DNA of 64,000 bases from Nitrospira sp. (GTDB lineage Bacteria; Nitrospirota; Nitrospiria; Nitrospirales; Nitrospiraceae). Below, in pieces: positions 34,929 to 43,953 of this stretch. The position numbers were made by a program, and so were the translations under genes. Numbering within the stretch: position 1 is the stretch's first letter; every line of letters starts with the position of its first letter. Location of the stretch: the NCBI GenBank assembly GCA_036984305.1, contig BQWY01000001.1, positions 2,377,501 to 2,441,500 on the forward strand, read 5' to 3'. The notes beneath the pieces are model-generated. The model ran no database searches and had not been told where the DNA came from. It worked only from the letters and a program-made list of their open reading frames with translations.

Positions 34929-35885
34929 ATGACCCGTCCACGCGTCTTCGTCACTCGCCTGCTGGCCGGCCCGGTCATGGCGCGCCTTCACGAAGTGTAT
35001 GACCTTACGCAACGCTCCGGTGAATCAGCCCCAGACCGAAGGACGCTCCTGGAGGGAATCCGGACGGCCGACGCCGTCATATGCACGTTGACCGAACGGA
35101 TCGACGAGCAGATGTTACAGGAGGCGCCCCGCCTCAAGGTGGTCGCCAATTACGCCGTCGGCTACAACAACATCGATCTGGACGCGGCACGACGACGCGG
35201 CATCGTCGTGACCAATACACCCGACGTGCTGACCGACGCGACCGCCGATCTCACGTGGGCCTTGCTCTGCGCCGTCGCCCGGCGTGTCCCGGAAGGACAT
35301 GCCCTGGTCCAAGGAGGAGGATGGACCGGGTGGACTCCGACGGAACTGTTGGGGAGCGACATCAGCGGACAGACGCTCGGGATCGTTGGGATGGGTCGAA
35401 TCGGCCGAGGCGTGGCAGAGCGCGCACGTGGCTTTCGCATGCGCGTCTTGTATACCGGCGGGTCATCCGCTCCCGTGCCCGCGGATCCTTTGTGGCGTCA
35501 GACCGCACTAGTGGATCTCTTACGAGGATCGGATTTCGTGAGCCTTCACGTTCCACTTACAGCCGCGACGCACCACCTGATCGGTCGGCACGAGCTGTCC
35601 TTGATGCGGACGACTGCGTATCTGATCAATACCTCGCGCGGCCCCGTTGTCGATGAAGCAGCACTCGTTGAGGCACTTCAAGGAGATCGGCTGGCCGGTG
35701 CCGCATTGGACGTCTACGAGAACGAGCCGACCGTGCACGACGGCCTACGATCGTGCTCGAAGGTGGTGACCCTCCCGCATCTCGGATCGGCAACGCTTCA
35801 TACGCGCATCCGGATGGGACTCGTCTGCTTGGCCAACATCGACGCGGTGCTCCAAGGGAACCCGGCTCCGAATCGGGTGGTGTGA
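34929..35885 (+). CDS. D-2-hydroxyacid dehydrogenase (glyoxylate/hydroxypyruvate reductase type)
   Basis: A 318-residue NAD(P)-dependent dehydrogenase of the D-isomer-specific family. It has the nucleotide-binding motif GIVGMGRIGRGVA at about 151-163, the catalytic arginine in NTSRGPVVDE, the glutamate in DVYENEP and the histidine in LPHLGSAT. It resembles glyoxylate reductase/GyaR and glycerate dehydrogenase. GAGGAAGGTGG precedes the ATG. It is divergently arranged with the flavo-iron-sulfur dehydrogenase, which may oxidise the product of this enzyme; that link is inference. Confidence 0.9.
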   Translation: MTRPRVFVTRLLAGPVMARLHEVYDLTQRSGESAPDRRTLLEGIRTADAVICTLTERIDEQMLQEAPRLKVVANYAVGYNNIDLDAARRRGIVVTNTPDVLTDATADLTWALLCAVARRVPEGHALVQGGGWTGWTPTELLGSDISGQTLGIVGMGRIGRGVAERARGFRMRVLYTGGSSAPVPADPLWRQTALVDLLRGSDFVSLHVPLTAATHHLIGRHELSLMRTTAYLINTSRGPVVDEAALVEALQGDRLAGAALDVYENEPTVHDGLRSCSKVVTLPHLGSATLHTRIRMGLVCLANIDAVLQGNPAPNRVV

Positions 35886-35910
35886 CAAGCAGGGTTGAGT
35901 CGGACCGATG

Positions 35911-37716
35911 CTACTGTACGGGAGCGGATTGCGGTGCTCGGAGCTCGGCAATGTGCTCGCGCGCATCCTGATAGTCGGCGATCTCGTCAAACACGCGAAG
36001 AGCCTTCTCATGTGCATCGCTGGCCTTGTACAAGAGCGCCAGTTCGTATTGAATGGGTCTGGACTTGTCCCCGGTTGTCTGGGGATGTCGGCAGGCTTCT
36101 TCGAGCCGTTCAATCGCCGACGCTAACTGTCCCAGATCCTTCAGACACAGGGCAATCGCCACGGACGAATCCAACCAAAGGTCCGCTTGCTGCTCCGCCA
36201 CTTTGAGCTCGTCAATAGCTTCCTCGTAAATTCCCATGTTCCGGAACGCAATCCCGAGCGCGTACCGCGTGGCTGGATCAGGCTCCTGTGAAGGAACATG
36301 CACGGCATGAGTGGCAAGAGTTGGATTGGCAGTCTCCGGTCCTTCCGCCGAGATACCAAGCGAGGAGCTGTTGACCAAGGAAAGCGGCTTGGTGAAGGAT
36401 GTGGGCGACGATGCGGACAGAATGGAGGCATGGCTTGGAGCGGAGGTCTCGGCGGAGGCCGCCTCCGGCGCCAGGGCATTGCACCCCGAGCCCACCTCGG
36501 TCGTCGGGAGACTCGATGGTGCGGCCGAAGCCGCGGCAGGCTCGAAGTCGGCGGCCAACTGCATGCGGATTTGACCGTGGGGGTCTAGCACCTTAATGCG
36601 ATCGTACAGCTCGGCCGGCAAAGCCGGAAGATGAGGGTCGGGGCGCTCCTGCAGAATTGCGATCGCCTTCCCCAAATGCATCGCCGCCGTAGCCCCGTCA
36701 CCCTTCTCTTCGTAGAGATCTCCCAGCAACTCCAGCAACGGCACGGACTGTGGCTCCACGGTGAGGAATTCGTTGATGAGGGATTCGGCGAGCTCATAAT
36801 CCTGCGAGCGCAACGCGGTTCCCGCCAAGAACCGATACTCGTTCAGGGCCACGTTCACCTGGCCCTGTTTGAGATGCAGCTGCGCCAAAAGCCGGCAAAT
36901 TTCTGGATTGCCAGGGTCTCGCGAGAGCAGCTGCGACAACATCGCTTCCGCTCCCTCGTATTGACCGGCGGACAAGCGCCGGCGCGCTTCCCCGAGCATG
37001 TCGGCCGGCTGCGACAGCGCGCCACGGGTTCCATCCGAGACACTACCGTCACGAAGCCTCGGCGGCCCGCCTCCGGTCACCTGCTTTTCGGCGTTGACGA
37101 ATTGCTCGGCCTCCCGATTGGCCGGGTCCAGCTTCAGAACGGCGGCATAGGCTTCCCGCGCCTCACTCGTACGGCCCTGCGCCGACCGCTCGCGTCCGAT
37201 CTGCAAATAGACTCGCACAGCCTCCTCAGGCAAGTTTTCCTGTAAGCAGAGTTCGGCCACCCGCTCCTGAGCATCCAAATTGGAGGGATCCTGAGCGACG
37301 ATCACGCGATAGGTTTCAAGCGCCTCTTTCGTTTTCTTTTCCTTCAGGTAGTGCTTGGCAAGCGTCAGGTAATCCGAGACGGCGCTGCTCAGGAGCCCAC
37401 GCTCGGCATTGAGATCGCCCAAATAGCGGTAAATGTCGTACCGCTGTGGATCAATCTTGAGAATTTTCTTATACGCCGCAATAGCTTTGAGCGGAGCGCC
37501 CTCGTCACGGAAGGACTTGGCAGCTTGCAGATAGGCGGCAATGGCCTCCCCCTTGGCATTGCGTTTCAGGTGGAGGTCGCCGATGGAATTGTGAAGGGTG
37601 CCGTCGTTGGGAGAATCCTGGACGAGCTTTTTCCACTCAACCAGAGCGCCGTCCAGGTTGCCTTTGGAGGCCAGCAGTTGGGCGTGCTGAAGGATCGAGG
37701 TTCGGTCGGAGGCCAA
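35911..37716 (-). CDS. Tetratricopeptide-repeat protein
   Basis: A 601-residue soluble protein made largely of TPR units, clear in residues 5-215 (for example GNLDGALVEWKKLVQDSPNDG and GAPLKAIAAYKKILKIDPQRY), at about 235-350 and again near the C terminus at about 490-590. A low-complexity Ala/Ser/Pro linker lies at about 385-480. No signal peptide or enzyme domain. TPR proteins are scaffolds, so the partner cannot be named. The ATG is near 37716, and a hairpin separates it from the cold-shock gene upstream. Confidence 0.85.
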   Translation of the reverse strand: MASDRTSILQHAQLLASKGNLDGALVEWKKLVQDSPNDGTLHNSIGDLHLKRNAKGEAIAAYLQAAKSFRDEGAPLKAIAAYKKILKIDPQRYDIYRYLGDLNAERGLLSSAVSDYLTLAKHYLKEKKTKEALETYRVIVAQDPSNLDAQERVAELCLQENLPEEAVRVYLQIGRERSAQGRTSEAREAYAAVLKLDPANREAEQFVNAEKQVTGGGPPRLRDGSVSDGTRGALSQPADMLGEARRRLSAGQYEGAEAMLSQLLSRDPGNPEICRLLAQLHLKQGQVNVALNEYRFLAGTALRSQDYELAESLINEFLTVEPQSVPLLELLGDLYEEKGDGATAAMHLGKAIAILQERPDPHLPALPAELYDRIKVLDPHGQIRMQLAADFEPAAASAAPSSLPTTEVGSGCNALAPEAASAETSAPSHASILSASSPTSFTKPLSLVNSSSLGISAEGPETANPTLATHAVHVPSQEPDPATRYALGIAFRNMGIYEEAIDELKVAEQQADLWLDSSVAIALCLKDLGQLASAIERLEEACRHPQTTGDKSRPIQYELALLYKASDAHEKALRVFDEIADYQDAREHIAELRAPQSAPVQ

Positions 37717-37857
37717 CGATATTACTCCGCAATGATTGCCTCCTCACCGTATCCCCCGATCGAAATTCTGTCAATGAATTGCCCGCTTTCTGCGAAATGA
37801 AACTCTCTGTAGCGGCGGCGATGGCAGGCAGGAGGAGATGCGGAAAACTCACAAGCA

Positions 37858-37890
37858 GACGGGGCGCCGGGCAGAGCCTGGCGCCCCGTC
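37858..37890 (-). terminator. Hairpin downstream of the cold-shock gene
   Basis: An 11-bp perfect stem (GACGGGGCGCC with GGCGCCCCGTC) and an 11-nt loop, 24 bp after the cold-shock stop codon. The following bases are only moderately T-rich, so it is a likely but not classical terminator. Confidence 0.6.
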
Positions 37891-37914
37891 AAATTGCCAA
37901 ACGATTTTCCTGTG

Positions 37915-38130
37915 TTAGGCGTTCAAAGCCGCTTTGAGGACGTTGGCGGCCTGCGGCCCCTTTGCACCTTGAACGATCTCGAATTCGACGCTTTCGCCTT
38001 CCTTCAGAGTCTTGAACCCATCCCCGAGCAGTGCGGAGTAATGCACGAACACATCCTCCCCATTGTCGAGGCGGATGAATCCGAAGCCCTTGCGGTCGTT
38101 GAACCACTTCACTGTGCCTTTGCTTTTCAC
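37915..38130 (-). CDS. Cold-shock domain protein (CspA family)
   Basis: A 71-residue single cold-shock domain that binds single-stranded nucleic acid and acts as an RNA chaperone. The RNP1 motif KGFGFI and RNP2 motif VFVHYSAL are intact within [15 protein letters not shown]. The start is a GTG at 38130, chosen because AGGAGG lies 5 bases upstream and the product then has the family length; the longer open frame to 38364 is the leader. The predicted promoter is about 160 bases upstream, a long leader as in E. coli cspA. Confidence 0.93.
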   Translation of the reverse strand: MKSKGTVKWFNDRKGFGFIRLDNGEDVFVHYSALLGDGFKTLKEGESVEFEIVQGAKGPQAANVLKAALNA

Positions 38131-38296
38131 ACAGTCCTCCTTTCCTAAGTAGCCACGCGACAGAGGGCTGTCTGGGCTGGTAGCGACATGACGAACGTTG
38201 ACAAATGGAAAAAAAACCGCAATGTCGGTATTGGGGGGATTGGAACGACGCTGCAAGGACAAGCGTTCATGACACCCTGTGAGAAAACCGGGTGCC

Positions 38297-38325
38297 ATGT
38301 AACATAGCATTTTGCACCTTGTCAA
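38297..38325 (-). promoter_or_regulatory. Promoter of the cold-shock gene
   Basis: Minus strand TTGACA and TTACAT separated by 17 bp. Transcription would begin near 38290, leaving a leader of about 160 nt before the GTG. The 38131-38463 gap otherwise holds only this leader and the lptF promoter. Confidence 0.5.
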
Positions 38326-38402
38326 GGCTGGCAGCGCCACTGAGAAATGAGCGAGCACCTGCAACCCTATGACTTAGAGCCTGCCACGATCCCATCGCTC
38401 CG

Positions 38403-38434
38403 TTGCCATCGCGCCTAAAGTGCACTATAGTGCA
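38403..38434 (+). promoter_or_regulatory. lptF promoter overlapped by a 14-bp palindrome
   Basis: TTGCCA (38403) and TATAGT (38427) are 18 bp apart. The -10 lies inside a perfect 14-bp palindrome TGCACTATAGTGCA (38421-38434), placed where a bound repressor would block polymerase. The lptF GTG is 30 bp downstream. Confidence 0.55.
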
Positions 38435-38463
38435 GCATTCATCCCCACCAAGGGCTCCGACCC

Positions 38464-39552
38464 GTGTTCCTCCGCACGTTGCTCGATCGGTACATATTCG
38501 CCGAATTACTCTCCCCGTTCTCGGTCAGTTTGGGAGCGCTCTGTTTCGTCTTTGTGACGCGGGAACTGTTGCGCCTCGTCGAATTGCTCGTGTCAAAAGG
38601 CGTCGGGCTGATGGCCGTTCTCAAGGTATTTGTGCATTTGTTGCCCTCATTCCTCATTTTGACCCTTCCTATTGCCGCCATCATTGCCTCGATCACCGCC
38701 TTTGGTCGGCTTTCATACGATAGCGAGCTGATTGCCATGCGGGCCTCCGGCCTCAGCTTGATGCGCTTAGCCCAACCCGTCATGCTGTTTGCCCTGCTCG
38801 TCTTCTCGATGACGATGGCGCTGGCGCAGTGGGGCGAACCATGGACCAACTTCAATCTCAAGAAGGTTGCGCTGGGTCTGCTACGCGACCAGCTGGTGTT
38901 CGCGCTGGATCGCGGTGTGTTCAACGAACCCATTCCCAAAATGACGGTCTACGTGCCGGCACCGACGGAGGACGGCTCCGCGGAGGGCATTTTCGTATCG
39001 GACGAACGCAATGAGGACGATCCCCGGGTCATCGTCGCCCGTGGTTTTTCGGTCCTGACCGATCCCGTCACCCGGCAATTGTCCCTCCGCCTCCACAATG
39101 GCGTCCTCCACAGTCGGCCGCATGGGGACGACCAGTACAATCATGTCTCATTCGCCCAATATGACATCCGGCTACACATCGATCAGGCAGGCTACGTACC
39201 CGATGAGAGGCCCTCGTATGAAGAGGTCGTACGGACACTCGATGAGTCGCAGTGGAAGGACCCCATCGCGCTGCGGCGGCTTGTGGAGTTCCACAAAGAT
39301 CTGGCGTTTCCCACCGCAACGCTGATCCTGTGTCTTTTGGGCGTCCCGGCCGGTATCGTGTCGAAACGATCGGGACGTATCGGGGGCTTCGTGGTCGGAG
39401 TCGTCATCGTGGTGGTCTATTACATGCTCAATATGTTTTGTGAGTTTCTGGTCACCACGCTCGTGGCGCCGCCCGTCGTCGGCGCCTGGCTGCCAAATGC
39501 CGTCTTCGCCGTCGTGACCGTGGTGGCCTTCTATCGGGTCAGTCGGCGATGA
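38464..39552 (+). CDS. lptF: LPS export permease LptF
   Basis: A 362-residue YjgP/YjgQ-family inner-membrane protein, one half of the LptB2FG transporter that extracts lipopolysaccharide from the inner membrane. It begins FLRTLLDRYIFAELLSPF and has three N-terminal and three C-terminal membrane helices flanking a beta-jellyroll periplasmic domain (about 115-260). The start is a GTG. It is the first gene of an envelope operon. The assignment as LptF rather than LptG rests on order and N-terminal sequence. Confidence 0.88.
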   Translation: MFLRTLLDRYIFAELLSPFSVSLGALCFVFVTRELLRLVELLVSKGVGLMAVLKVFVHLLPSFLILTLPIAAIIASITAFGRLSYDSELIAMRASGLSLMRLAQPVMLFALLVFSMTMALAQWGEPWTNFNLKKVALGLLRDQLVFALDRGVFNEPIPKMTVYVPAPTEDGSAEGIFVSDERNEDDPRVIVARGFSVLTDPVTRQLSLRLHNGVLHSRPHGDDQYNHVSFAQYDIRLHIDQAGYVPDERPSYEEVVRTLDESQWKDPIALRRLVEFHKDLAFPTATLILCLLGVPAGIVSKRSGRIGGFVVGVVIVVVYYMLNMFCEFLVTTLVAPPVVGAWLPNAVFAVVTVVAFYRVSRR

Positions 39553-39562
39553 GGACCTTGCG

Positions 39563-40648
39563 ATGATCTTGTTCCGCTACCTCTGGGGAGAATTTGCAAA
39601 GGTGTTTGGCATGTGCTTCGCCGGTCTGATGACTATCTACCTCGTCATCGACTTCTTCGAAAAGCTCAGGCGATTCATGAAATTTGATGCTCAATTATTT
39701 GATGTACTGCATTATTTTGTTCTCAGGACTCCGCATATCACGTTTCAGATCGCCCCCTTGGCTGTCTTAATGGCCACCCTGCTCTCGCTCGGCGTGCTCT
39801 CACGGAACCGTGAAATCACTGCCATGCGTGCGTGCGGGGTCAGCCTGATGAGAATTGCAACGCCGTTCCTGGTTTTCGGCGCCCTCGTCTCCGCTCTCTT
39901 GCTGGCACTGAGTTGGGTGATTATTCCGTCGGCAACCGCATCAGCAGAGAACGTTCGGAACGTGAATATTGAAAAAAAGCCGGTGCTGGCCGTGAAAGCC
40001 GAACGGGCTTGGATGCAGATACGAGGACAGTCCTTGATGAATGTGGACATGGTCGCTCCGGGCGGACATGTGCTGCGCGGTATCCGCGTCTACCAATTAA
40101 GTACGGATTTTCGACTGACGGGCATTACGGAGGCCACGCAAGCTGCATACGGAACCGACGGATGGAGGCTCCAGGAAGGAATCGAGCGCCGGTTTCTTCC
40201 CGACGGCAGCGTGGTCTCACGAAATTTCCACGAGGAACCGCTGGCGCTCTCACAAGTTCCACAAGATTTCGAACGCTGGCTGTCGGTCGAATCGGAACTG
40301 CTCACGCTGCACGACCTGCGCGCCTACATCCAACGACTGCAACGGGACGGCTACGGTTTCGCACGATTGTTGACCGACTATCATGCGAGGATCGCCTTTC
40401 CGCTGGTCAGTCTTATTATGGTCTGCGTGGGCGTCGCGTTGAGTCTGCGTCGGATGGGCACACGGGGAGCCGGCATCGCCGTCGGAGTCGGCCAGGCCCT
40501 GCTCGTAGGTTTCTTCTATTGGGTTACGCATTCGGTATCCATCGCGCTCGGGCGTAGCGGCGTGCTCATGCCTATCTTGGCCGGTTGGATGGCCAATCTC
40601 GTATTTTTCTCGCTTGGCCTCTACCTGCTGCTGAAGGTACGATATTGA
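39563..40648 (+). CDS. lptG: LPS export permease LptG
   Basis: The partner permease of 361 residues in the same YjgP/YjgQ family, starting ILFRYLWGEFAKVFGMCF, with six predicted membrane helices around a periplasmic domain (about 135-260). It starts 10 bp after lptF. LptF and LptG pair with the ATPase LptB, encoded elsewhere. Confidence 0.88.
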   Translation: MILFRYLWGEFAKVFGMCFAGLMTIYLVIDFFEKLRRFMKFDAQLFDVLHYFVLRTPHITFQIAPLAVLMATLLSLGVLSRNREITAMRACGVSLMRIATPFLVFGALVSALLLALSWVIIPSATASAENVRNVNIEKKPVLAVKAERAWMQIRGQSLMNVDMVAPGGHVLRGIRVYQLSTDFRLTGITEATQAAYGTDGWRLQEGIERRFLPDGSVVSRNFHEEPLALSQVPQDFERWLSVESELLTLHDLRAYIQRLQRDGYGFARLLTDYHARIAFPLVSLIMVCVGVALSLRRMGTRGAGIAVGVGQALLVGFFYWVTHSVSIALGRSGVLMPILAGWMANLVFFSLGLYLLLKVRY

Positions 40649-40704
40649 TCGGGACGCATTGACTGAATGCCGTCCTTCAGGTACAAACTCAAGGCCTCAC
40701 CGCA

Positions 40705-41976
40705 ATGCCCTCTCCATCGAAGCATGCTCGAGTTGTTGTAACCGGTCTGGGGATCGTCTCCCCGATAGGGATCGGAATTGATGCATTCTGGAAAGCCGCT
40801 TTGACCGGCCGCTCGGGGGTCACGTCTGTACGGGCGTTTGAGCCGTTTCCTATGGATCAATACCGCTGTCGAGTGGCCGCCCAAGTCGAGAATTTCATGC
40901 CCTCTCAATACCTCGAGGGCCCGCTCGTCGATCGTGTTGATCGATACGCGCAATTTGCGCTGGTCGCTGCCAAGGAAGCCCTGAGAGACTCCGGGCTTCG
41001 AATGACTCCTGCCTTCAGTCCCCGCGTGGGTGTGATGATGGGGGCAGGAATGGGCGGCATGGTCATGGGGGAGCGAGAAATCACTCAACTCTACGAAGCA
41101 CGCCGTCCTCATCGCGTGCATCCCAACTTTATCCCGACTATCACGTTGAATTCGGCTTCCGGTGCCGTCGCCATGGCCACCGGCGCCAAGGGACCGAACA
41201 TGACAATTTCCACCGCCTGCTCGTCGAGTGCCCATGCAGTGGGACAGGCCCTGGGTGTGATTCGCGCCGGTCAGGCCGACGCGGTGATTGCGGTGGGTGC
41301 TGATTCCAGTATTACCCCCCTGGTCTTCGCAGGATTCTGTTCACTTCGCGCTTTATCGACTGCCTTCAACGACGATCCTGGTCGGGCGAGTCGTCCCTTC
41401 GACGCCCATCGCGACGGGTTCGTCATGGGAGAGGGCGCGGCAGCGCTGATTCTCGAGTCCCTAGCCCATGCCAAGAAACGGCGTGCACGCATCTACGCCG
41501 AAGTCGCCGGGTACGCGGCTACGAGCGAAGCCTATCATATGGTCATCCCGAAGGAGGATGGCATCGAAGTGGCACGCACAATGAAATTGGCCTTGGATGA
41601 TGCCCAAGTCGCGCCGGCACACGTTGACTACATCAATGCGCACGCGACGTCGACCGTCGTTGGGGATGCGGTGGAAGTGAAGGCGATTCGACAGTTGTTC
41701 AGAACGCGAGCCGACCAGCTCGTCATCAATGCCACCAAATCACTCGTCGGGCATACCTTGGGCGCCGCCGGCGCAATCGGTTCCGTTGCCTGCGTACTCT
41801 CGATGCGGGACGGCGTGATCCATCCTACGGCCAATCTAGAGGATCCTGATCCCGCCTGCCGCCTGGACGGCCTTTCAACCCAGCCGCAGGAACGAACCAT
41901 CAAGGTTGCGCTCCTCAATGCGTTTGGATTCGGCAGCAACAATGCTGCCGTCGTCTTCAAACGGTATGCGGCCTAA
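40705..41976 (+). CDS. fabF: Beta-ketoacyl-ACP synthase II (FabF type)
   Basis: A 423-residue condensing enzyme that extends acyl chains on acyl carrier protein. The catalytic Cys172 is in STACSSSAHA, with the two histidines His313 (NAHATSTVVGD) and His350 (SLVGHTLGAAG). It lies 56 bp after lptG and directly before its own ACP gene. Placed between the LPS permeases and lpxD, it may be a dedicated enzyme supplying the acyl chains of lipid A rather than the bulk membrane synthase. That is inferred from context only. Confidence 0.9.
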   Translation: MPSPSKHARVVVTGLGIVSPIGIGIDAFWKAALTGRSGVTSVRAFEPFPMDQYRCRVAAQVENFMPSQYLEGPLVDRVDRYAQFALVAAKEALRDSGLRMTPAFSPRVGVMMGAGMGGMVMGEREITQLYEARRPHRVHPNFIPTITLNSASGAVAMATGAKGPNMTISTACSSSAHAVGQALGVIRAGQADAVIAVGADSSITPLVFAGFCSLRALSTAFNDDPGRASRPFDAHRDGFVMGEGAAALILESLAHAKKRRARIYAEVAGYAATSEAYHMVIPKEDGIEVARTMKLALDDAQVAPAHVDYINAHATSTVVGDAVEVKAIRQLFRTRADQLVINATKSLVGHTLGAAGAIGSVACVLSMRDGVIHPTANLEDPDPACRLDGLSTQPQERTIKVALLNAFGFGSNNAAVVFKRYAA

Positions 41977-41986
41977 CAGGACATCT

Positions 41987-42322
41987 ATGACCCCCACCAC
42001 CGAAGCACGCGTGCTGCAGGCGCTTGGCAACTACCTGAAACGCGACCCCGCAACCATACCCGTCGATGCCGTGTTACGCGACGACCTTGGATTGGACTCT
42101 ATGGCCACGATCGAGCTGCTGTACCAGGTCGAAGAGGCGTTCGACCTCCAGATACCGGATGAAGATTTGCAGGGACTTCAGTCCGTGCGAGACGTCGTCG
42201 CTTACGTCAACGGGCGGTTATCCTCCTCCCCACCGGCAAATCCTGACAAATCGGCGAAAGGCGTCACGTCGCCTAGACCAACGACCAAATCAACCAAAGC
42301 CGTCAAAAAGAAGAGGCGGTAA
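41987..42322 (+). CDS. Acyl carrier protein with basic C-terminal tail
   Basis: A 111-residue protein. Residues 1-78 are a standard ACP four-helix domain with phosphopantetheine attachment Ser38 in [11 protein letters not shown]. Unlike housekeeping ACP it has a 33-residue extension ending in a Lys/Arg run ([10 protein letters not shown]). It starts 10 bp after fabF and ends 7 bp before lpxD, so it is likely the ACP partner of these two enzymes. The tail is unusual for an ACP and might help bind anionic membrane or partner proteins. Confidence 0.85.
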   Translation: MTPTTEARVLQALGNYLKRDPATIPVDAVLRDDLGLDSMATIELLYQVEEAFDLQIPDEDLQGLQSVRDVVAYVNGRLSSSPPANPDKSAKGVTSPRPTTKSTKAVKKKRR

Positions 42323-42329
42323 GCGCATC

Positions 42330-43406
42330 GTGGCAACACCCATACGACCTGTATCGCTTGGCGAGATCGCCGCCTTCTGCGGCGGGCGACTGACCACCGG
42401 CACAGAAGTCACGATCGCCGGACTGTCCAGCCTGGAAGACGCCGCGGAAGGCGATCTGAGTTTCGTGGTCAATGACCGGCATCACCAGGCGGCCCAGCGT
42501 TCCAGGGCCGCCGCCTTCGTGGTGGCCCGTCCCATCCCCAAGCTTTCCAAACCGCAAATCGTGGCGGCTCACCCCGCGCTAGCATTTGCACGCGTAGCTC
42601 AGGAGTTCTTCTGCCGTCCATACCGCGCCCGAGGCATCATGCAGCCCATCGTACAGGGCACGGGTGTCAAACTCGGATCGGACCTCAGTGTCGGCCCGTT
42701 TGTCACCCTGGGAGATCGCGTGAGCATCGGCAACCGTGTGACGCTCTCTCCTGGAGTCTTCATCGGAGCCGATGTCCAGATCGGAGACGACTGCCATCTC
42801 CACCCCAATGTCGTGGTGGCAGACGGATGCCGCCTGGGGTCACGTGTCGTGATTCACAGTGGCACGGTGATTGGAAGCGACGGTTTTGGATACGTGCAGC
42901 ACGAAGGACGGCACGTGAAGGTGCCCCAACTTGGAATCGTTGCCATTGAGGACGACGTGGAGGTGGGCGCCAATGTGACCATCGACCGAGCCACCTTTGG
43001 CGAAACTCGAATCGGGTGCGGCACAAAGATCGACAACCTTGTGCAAATCGCCCACAACGTGCGCATCGGTGAACATTGCATCATCGTTGCACAAGTGGGG
43101 ATCGCCGGAAGCACCACGGTGGGCATGCACGTCATGATCGGCGGACAGGCAGGATTGGCCGATCATCTGAACATCGGAGATCGGGTTATGGTGGCCGCGC
43201 GTTCCGGCGTGAACCGATCACTCACTTCCGATCAGATCGTGTCCGGTGCCCCGGCCATGCCCCATGAAACGGCACTCCGTGCCCAGGCCCTGCTGCCTCA
43301 TTTGCCGGAGTTGCGTCATCAGATCCGGGATCTGCAAAGGCGCCTGGAGGCCACAGAGGCCTCCGTCAAAAACAGCGGGCGCCCTCGAGCAAAGCGAACC
43401 AAATAG
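42330..43406 (+). CDS. lpxD: UDP-3-O-(3-hydroxyacyl)glucosamine N-acyltransferase
   Basis: Third step of lipid A synthesis: transfers a hydroxyacyl chain from ACP to UDP-3-O-acylglucosamine. The protein is 358 residues from a GTG at 42330, which I chose because the conserved N-terminal domain starts there and GAGG lies just before it. It has the LpxD uridine-binding domain, then many hexapeptide repeats of a left-handed beta helix, the catalytic His in IAHNVRIG, and a C-terminal helix. It is the final gene of the lptF-lptG-fabF-acp-lpxD operon. Confidence 0.94.
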   Translation: MATPIRPVSLGEIAAFCGGRLTTGTEVTIAGLSSLEDAAEGDLSFVVNDRHHQAAQRSRAAAFVVARPIPKLSKPQIVAAHPALAFARVAQEFFCRPYRARGIMQPIVQGTGVKLGSDLSVGPFVTLGDRVSIGNRVTLSPGVFIGADVQIGDDCHLHPNVVVADGCRLGSRVVIHSGTVIGSDGFGYVQHEGRHVKVPQLGIVAIEDDVEVGANVTIDRATFGETRIGCGTKIDNLVQIAHNVRIGEHCIIVAQVGIAGSTTVGMHVMIGGQAGLADHLNIGDRVMVAARSGVNRSLTSDQIVSGAPAMPHETALRAQALLPHLPELRHQIRDLQRRLEATEASVKNSGRPRAKRTK

Positions 43407-43426
43407 CCACGCAAGTTCGCTATTTG
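43400..43426. terminator. Hairpin between convergent lpxD and the membrane protein gene
   Basis: CAAATAGC and GCTATTTG form an 8-bp stem with an 11-nt loop, overlapping the lpxD stop codon and lying at the 3' ends of two convergent genes. It could serve both directions, but it is AT-rich and not a strong call. Confidence 0.4.
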
Positions 43427-43953
43427 ATTGGCGCCGGCCTCCAGAGCTCCTTCCAAGCGTAGACACGCGAGCAGTAAAATCCTGCCCAGGGAAGCAGATA
43501 GGCCGCGACTGCGTATACAGAGCCCCATGCAGCTGCTAAAAACGAGAGCCCCAATAGAACGGCCGTCCCTAAGACGTACCAGAGGGGAATCCAGTTTCGA
43601 CCCCGATGACGGGCCTCGGCAAAGACTCCGTCACGACGATGCTTGCCGCGCGACTTACGGGCGAATGTCTGCATGCGGCTCGCCAGGTATTCGGGCATCT
43701 GCATCAGCAGATAACGATGATACCGGGATTGGCCCCATCCAGCGATCGCCCCGGCCAATGCAAGCCCAGTACTTTGCCAAAATGTATTACCCTCGTATTG
43801 ATCCGCCAAATACTGGTAGGCAAGCCCCATCGTCCCTGCCAATAACAGCATGAGTCCGAGGAGCGCCGAAGGAAACACAATATGCGTGCGCACGTATTCT
43901 TGAGCTCTGCTGAGGACATTTTCTTCCCGACGAGACGAGACCAATTTGGCCAT
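43420..43953 (-). CDS. Membrane protein of unknown function
   Basis: A 177-residue protein with a cytoplasmic N terminus (about 1-25) and about four hydrophobic segments (about 28-48, 60-75, 120-142, 146-165), and a polar, Arg-rich loop at about 76-118. No known domain was recognised and no transport motif is clear. It is convergent with lpxD. GGAGG lies about 11 bases before the ATG. Confidence 0.7.
   Translation of the reverse strand: MAKLVSSRREENVLSRAQEYVRTHIVFPSALLGLMLLLAGTMGLAYQYLADQYEGNTFWQSTGLALAGAIAGWGQSRYHRYLLMQMPEYLASRMQTFARKSRGKHRRDGVFAEARHRGRNWIPLWYVLGTAVLLGLSFLAAAWGSVYAVAAYLLPWAGFYCSRVYAWKELWRPAPIK

Noticed and set aside
42066-42329. Extension of the lpxD frame upstream of its GTG
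   Set aside because: This stretch is the acyl carrier protein read in another frame; the LpxD fold begins at the GTG at 42330.
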